Part shown: one piece after another, positions 14,849-18,247 of the stretch
Layout: the number at the start of each line of letters is the position of its first letter
Numbering within the stretch: position 1 is the stretch's first letter
DNA from: Burkholderia sp.
GTDB lineage: Bacteria; Pseudomonadota; Gammaproteobacteria; Burkholderiales; Burkholderiaceae
Assembly (NCBI GenBank): GCA_028292565.1
Contig: JAQGMD010000190.1
Location: forward strand, 1-18,247
DNA: 18,247 nt
Reading direction: 5' to 3'
Translations under genes and position numbers: made by a program
Notes under the pieces: generated by a model
Told to the model about the DNA's origin: nothing
Database searches by the model: none
The model's input: only the letters and a program-made list of their open reading frames with translations

Positions 14849-17223
14849 AGCGTAGTAAAACCCTCGCGCTGCTGTGGGCGCTGGTTGTAACCGCGCTGCT
14901 CGCGCACGGCGGTTATCTGTGGCTGAGCAATCGCATTGCGCCTGACACAGACATCCTGGCGCTGCTGCCCGCGCAACAGCGGGATCCGGTGCTGCAGCAG
15001 GCGTTCACACATATGGTGGACTCGGCGCAGCAACGGGTGATCGTGCTGGTCGGGGCCGCCGATTGGGGCCAGGCGCGTCGCGCGGCCGATGCCTATCGCG
15101 CGGTGCTCGCTCCGCATGGCGCGCTGCTGCAATTCGCCGACAACATCACCGACCAGACCCAGCGCGATTGGCTGGCGCTGTTCGAGAAACACAGGACGAC
15201 GATGATGACGTCGCAGGATGAGGCGGCGTTGCGCAGCCAGCCGGGTCAGCAATGGGCGGTGGCCGCGTTGACGAGGTTGTACAGCCCGTTTTCCGGCCCG
15301 AAGCTCGGCCCATGGCAGGATGATCCGTTCGGCTTGTTCGGTAACTGGATTCAGGCCCGCGCGCAGGAAACGCCAGTGCGCCCGCGGGACGGTCGCCTGT
15401 TCATTGGCAACGGCGAACGCCAGTACGTGGTGATGCCGATGACGTTGCGAGTACCGGCATTGTCAATGGATGCCCAGCAAACCATCACCCCGCTGCTGGC
15501 AAAGGCCCGGCAGTCTGCCCTCGCCGCTGTACCAGGGGCCGAGGTCCTGGCAGCCGGCGTCGTGCTCCATGCGGCCGCCGCCAGCGAGCAGGCGAGCCGC
15601 GAAGTATCGATGATCGGTATCGGCTCGTTGACCGGCATTGTGCTGTTGATGTGGTTTACGTTCCGCTCGCTCAGGCCGATCGGCCTGATCCTGCTGTCGA
15701 TCGGCGTCGGCTGCCTGGGCGCCCTGTCGGTATGCTACCTGCTGTTCGACCGCGTGCACTTGCTGACGCTCGTGTTCGGCGCGACGTTGATCGGCGTGGC
15801 GCAGGACTATGGCATCTACTTCCTCTGCAACCGCCTTGGCGCGGCGGCACACCTGGATTCATCGCAGTTGCTGCGGCGCTTGCTGCCCGGCTTGCTACTG
15901 ACGTTGGTCGCGGCGGCAATCGGCTACACCGGACTGGCCTTGACCCCCTTCCCCGGACTGCGGCAGATGACGGTGTTTTCGGTGGTAGGCCTGGTGTTCG
16001 CCTGGCTGACCGTGGTGTTCTGGTTCCCGGTGCTGGGCCCGCAAAAGCTGCAAGGCCTGCGCCTGGGCGGACCGTTCAGGGCCAGCGTCACACGCTGGCC
16101 GGTGTTGCGCGCGAATCGACAAGGCGTGCTCGCGGTGTCGTTGTTGATCGCGCTCGTCGCGTTTGGCTGCGCGCGCCTCGGCTTCAACGATGACATCCGG
16201 CTGCTGCAGAATCCACCGAAGGATCTGCTTAACGAACAAATCAAACTTGGCAAATTGCTGGATGCGCCCACCCCGGTCCAGTTCTACCTGGTTCGCGGCG
16301 ACAACGCCGATCTCGTTTTGCAGCGCGAGGAAGCGCTGAAGCAGCGGCTCGATCCACTGATCGACAAACGTGTCATCACCGGCTACCAGGCGATGTCGAA
16401 TTGGGTGCCGTCGGCGCTCACCCAGTCGACCCGCCGCAAGATGGTAGACGAAAAATTGCTTGCGGACGGCGCCGCCCTGACTGTACTGGCTGCACAAATA
16501 GGCGAGGATGCCGCCTGGGTCAGCGCGATGCGCGCACGTGCCGGAAACAATACTGCACCGCTTGCGATTGACGACTTCCTCAAGACACCCGCCAGCGAAC
16601 CGTGGCGCCACCTGTGGCTGGGACAGACGACCGGCGTATATGCCAGCATCGTCGCCGTGCGCGGTCTCAGCATGACCAACCTGCCGGCCTTGCAGCAGGC
16701 CGCTGCCGGCCTTGATGGTGTGCAGTGGGTGGACAAGGTCGCGGAAATTTCATCGGTGCTGGGGAGCTACCGGCAACACATGGGATGGGTGGTACTGTTT
16801 TCCTACCTCACCATCTATGCGCTCCTGTTTGTGCGTTACCGCGCCGCGGCCTGGCGCGCACTGGCACCGACCGCGGTTGCCAGCATGCTGGTCCTTGCGC
16901 TACTTGGCATTGCCGGCCAGCCGCTCCAGTTGTTTCATGTGCTGGCATTGATGCTGTTGTTGGGAATCGGCGTGGACTACGGCATTTTCCTGCAGGAGCA
17001 ACACGATCACCGCGAGCCGACCGCATGGCTGGCGGTCAGCCTGTCCGCCGTCAGCGCGCTGCTGTCGTTCGGCTTGCTTGCCCTGAGCCGGACTCCGGCG
17101 TTGCAGGCATTCGGTATGACCATGCTGATCGGCACCACACTGGTCTGGCTGCTGGTTCCTTGCTTCCGGCGCGTTCCGATAACGCAGTCGGAAGCGTTAT
17201 GGGTGGAGAAGACATGCAACTGA
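14845..17223 (+). CDS. MMPL/RND-family exporter of the aryl polyene operon
   Basis: A 792-residue inner-membrane transporter with the classic duplicated layout: one N-terminal helix (TLALLWALVVTALLAHGGYLW), a large periplasmic domain, a five-helix bundle (from MIGIGSLTGIVLLMWF, including GVAQDYGIYFLCNRLG), a second periplasmic domain, and a second bundle with LLLGIGVDYGIFLQEQ. The two D-Y-G elements in matching helices are typical of proton-relay helices in this family. In aryl polyene clusters (apeM position) it is the presumed exporter of the finished lipid. The frame is open upstream to 14659, but that part is arginine-rich and shadows the LolA-like gene; TTG 14845, overlapping its stop codon, puts the first helix at the right place with GAGGCGG upstream. 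It overlaps the lipoprotein gene by ten bases. Confidence 0.9.
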   Translation: MKRSKTLALLWALVVTALLAHGGYLWLSNRIAPDTDILALLPAQQRDPVLQQAFTHMVDSAQQRVIVLVGAADWGQARRAADAYRAVLAPHGALLQFADNITDQTQRDWLALFEKHRTTMMTSQDEAALRSQPGQQWAVAALTRLYSPFSGPKLGPWQDDPFGLFGNWIQARAQETPVRPRDGRLFIGNGERQYVVMPMTLRVPALSMDAQQTITPLLAKARQSALAAVPGAEVLAAGVVLHAAAASEQASREVSMIGIGSLTGIVLLMWFTFRSLRPIGLILLSIGVGCLGALSVCYLLFDRVHLLTLVFGATLIGVAQDYGIYFLCNRLGAAAHLDSSQLLRRLLPGLLLTLVAAAIGYTGLALTPFPGLRQMTVFSVVGLVFAWLTVVFWFPVLGPQKLQGLRLGGPFRASVTRWPVLRANRQGVLAVSLLIALVAFGCARLGFNDDIRLLQNPPKDLLNEQIKLGKLLDAPTPVQFYLVRGDNADLVLQREEALKQRLDPLIDKRVITGYQAMSNWVPSALTQSTRRKMVDEKLLADGAALTVLAAQIGEDAAWVSAMRARAGNNTAPLAIDDFLKTPASEPWRHLWLGQTTGVYASIVAVRGLSMTNLPALQQAAAGLDGVQWVDKVAEISSVLGSYRQHMGWVVLFSYLTIYALLFVRYRAAAWRALAPTAVASMLVLALLGIAGQPLQLFHVLALMLLLGIGVDYGIFLQEQHDHREPTAWLAVSLSAVSALLSFGLLALSRTPALQAFGMTMLIGTTLVWLLVPCFRRVPITQSEALWVEKTCN

Positions 17224-17786
17224 TGACCATGCGCCGCTTGGCGTTGCCTGCACTCGCCCTGGCATTTGCGTTGGCGCTGGGCGGCTGCGCTTCCGCGCCT
17301 CCGCAGCCGGTGGCACGACTCGGCCTGAAGCTGGCGCCGTCGGCGCTGGGCACGTCGATCAGCTTGCAGCAGCATCTGAAAGTGGAGCGTAAAGGTCGCA
17401 TTGACGATCTCGACGTCGCGCTCGAAGTTGATGCTGAGCAACTCACCATGATCGGCCTGGCACTCGGACAGCGCGTGATGAGCCTGCAGTACGATGGAAC
17501 GACGCTGACATCGTGGCGCCATGCGCTATTGCCGGCACAAGTGCGCAGCGAAGATGTGCTGGAAGATATTCAATTGACGTATTGGCCGGCCGACAGCATC
17601 AGGCAGGCGCTGCCGCCGGGATGGCGCATCGAGGAGGATGGCCTGCGCCGCACGCTGCTTTCCGATGAAAGCCCCGTGATGGTGATCGACTACAGCGGCG
17701 TTCCGCGCTGGAGTGGAAAGGTGGTCTTGTCGAACCTGCGCTATCAGTACCAGCTGACCAGTCAATCCGTTGCGACAGGCCCCTAA
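17214..17786 (+). CDS. outer-membrane-type lipoprotein, DUF3261-like
   Basis: A 190-residue protein with a lipoprotein signal: basic n-region (MRRLALPAL), hydrophobic stretch and lipobox LGGC with the lipidated Cys at 25. The residue after the Cys is Ala, so sorting to the outer membrane is expected. The mature part is rich in beta-strand-like sequence, and its position matches the DUF3261 lipoprotein (apeN position) of aryl polyene clusters, thought to assist placement of the product in the outer membrane; the mechanism is unknown. GGAG at 17205-17208 precedes ATG 17214 by five bases. In-frame ATGs at 17223 and 17229 are less favoured. It overlaps the exporter's stop by ten bases, and the next gene starts one base after its stop. 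Confidence 0.85.
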   Translation: MQLMTMRRLALPALALAFALALGGCASAPPQPVARLGLKLAPSALGTSISLQQHLKVERKGRIDDLDVALEVDAEQLTMIGLALGQRVMSLQYDGTTLTSWRHALLPAQVRSEDVLEDIQLTYWPADSIRQALPPGWRIEEDGLRRTLLSDESPVMVIDYSGVPRWSGKVVLSNLRYQYQLTSQSVATGP

Positions 17787-17787
17787 C

Positions 17788-18247
17788 ATGGTTTATCTCA
17801 ATCAGCTCGGAATCGTCTGTCCGCTCGGGAGTACGCCGACCGAGATCCGACAGCGCATGTTTGACGCGGCCAACGGCGGCGTCGTCAACACCGATCGCTA
17901 TTCGCCCGGCCGCATACTGCCGCTCGGTGTGGTCGATGCGGCGCTGCCATCGGTAGACCATCTGCCGTTGCAGGAACGCAGCCGCAACAACCAGCTTGCA
18001 TTGGCCGCGCTCGCGAAGATCAGGACCGATGTTGACGCGGCCATCGCCCGCTTTGGCGCCGATCGCATCGGCGTGGTCGTCGGAACCAGTACCTCCGGCA
18101 TCGCGGAAAGCGAAGCGGCAATGCGTCACCATGTGGCGACCGGCGCTTTGCCCGGGGGGTTCCACTACGGGCAACAAGAGCTCGGGTCGCCGGCGTCGAT
18201 GCTGGCGGCGGTGCTCGGCGTCGGCGGACCGGCATATGTCCATTCCA
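17788..18247 (+). CDS. apeO: beta-ketoacyl-ACP synthase, N-terminal part (3' end outside window)
   Basis: The first 153 codons of a thiolase-fold ketoacyl synthase of the FabB/FabF type. The N-terminus VYLNQLGIVCPLGST is the usual opening strand. The middle has RSRNNQLALAAL and RIGVVVGTSTSGIAESE, typical of FabB-like enzymes. The window stops at GGPAYVHS, just before the expected active-site Cys, so catalytic competence cannot be judged. In described aryl polyene clusters the synthase directly after the lipoprotein gene (ApeO) pairs with the chain length factor to extend the polyene by two carbons per cycle. No stop codon occurs in the frame. The start ATG 17788 comes one base after the preceding stop. 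The symbol is by gene order. Confidence 0.9.
   Translation, partial: MVYLNQLGIVCPLGSTPTEIRQRMFDAANGGVVNTDRYSPGRILPLGVVDAALPSVDHLPLQERSRNNQLALAALAKIRTDVDAAIARFGADRIGVVVGTSTSGIAESEAAMRHHVATGALPGGFHYGQQELGSPASMLAAVLGVGGPAYVHS

Noticed and set aside
1..18247. CRISPR arrays, tRNA/rRNA genes and transposases
   Set aside because: I saw no regularly spaced repeats, tRNA-like cloverleaf or transposase motifs on either strand. The only repeats are the palindromes near 795-921.

Overview
The window reads as chromosomal DNA of a betaproteobacterium, most likely Burkholderiales and perhaps Oxalobacteraceae-like. This is inferred from the moderately high GC content, the uvrA / MFS transporter / ssb neighbourhood and the protein flavour; no rRNA or other taxonomic marker is present.

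Left part (1-5700), housekeeping: the C-terminal half of an AEC-family permease (+) converges on a small acylphosphatase gene (-). A repeat-rich spacer (774-930) holds a long near-perfect hairpin and a GC-rich dispersed-type palindrome. Next come uvrA (-), a divergent 12-TM MFS transporter (+) and ssb (+), which ends in a clear rho-independent terminator.

Boundary (5701-6259): a frameshifted remnant of a LysR-type regulator (-) lies next to an AT-richer stretch. A perfect TATAAT box there probably drives the next operon.

Right part (6260-18247, continuing beyond the window): a tightly packed operon of at least 13 genes that I recognise as an aryl polyene (APE) biosynthetic cluster. In order: a truncated ketoacyl-synthase-like chain-length-factor protein, a PlsC-type acyltransferase, two acyl carrier proteins, a small membrane protein, an adenylating ligase fused to a FabA/FabZ-like dehydratase domain, a family 2 glycosyltransferase, an LpxL-like acyltransferase, a MIO-type aromatic amino acid ammonia lyase, a 4HBT thioesterase, a LolA-like periplasmic protein, an MMPL/RND exporter, a DUF3261-type lipoprotein, and the start of a ketoacyl synthase. 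Nearly every junction is a 4-14 nt overlap or a gap of a few nt, so translation is probably coupled.

Pathway logic, from known APE systems plus inference: the lyase makes an aromatic acid from an amino acid, the ligase activates it onto an ACP, KS/CLF and dehydratase extend it into a conjugated polyene, the acyltransferases and glycosyltransferase attach it to a lipid-like carrier, and the LolA, MMPL and lipoprotein module moves it towards the outer membrane as an antioxidant pigment. Compared with the usual APE layout, the ligase and dehydratase are fused here, while the glycosyltransferase and acyltransferase, often one protein, are separate genes. The system as a whole is a known class; its local architecture is the novelty.
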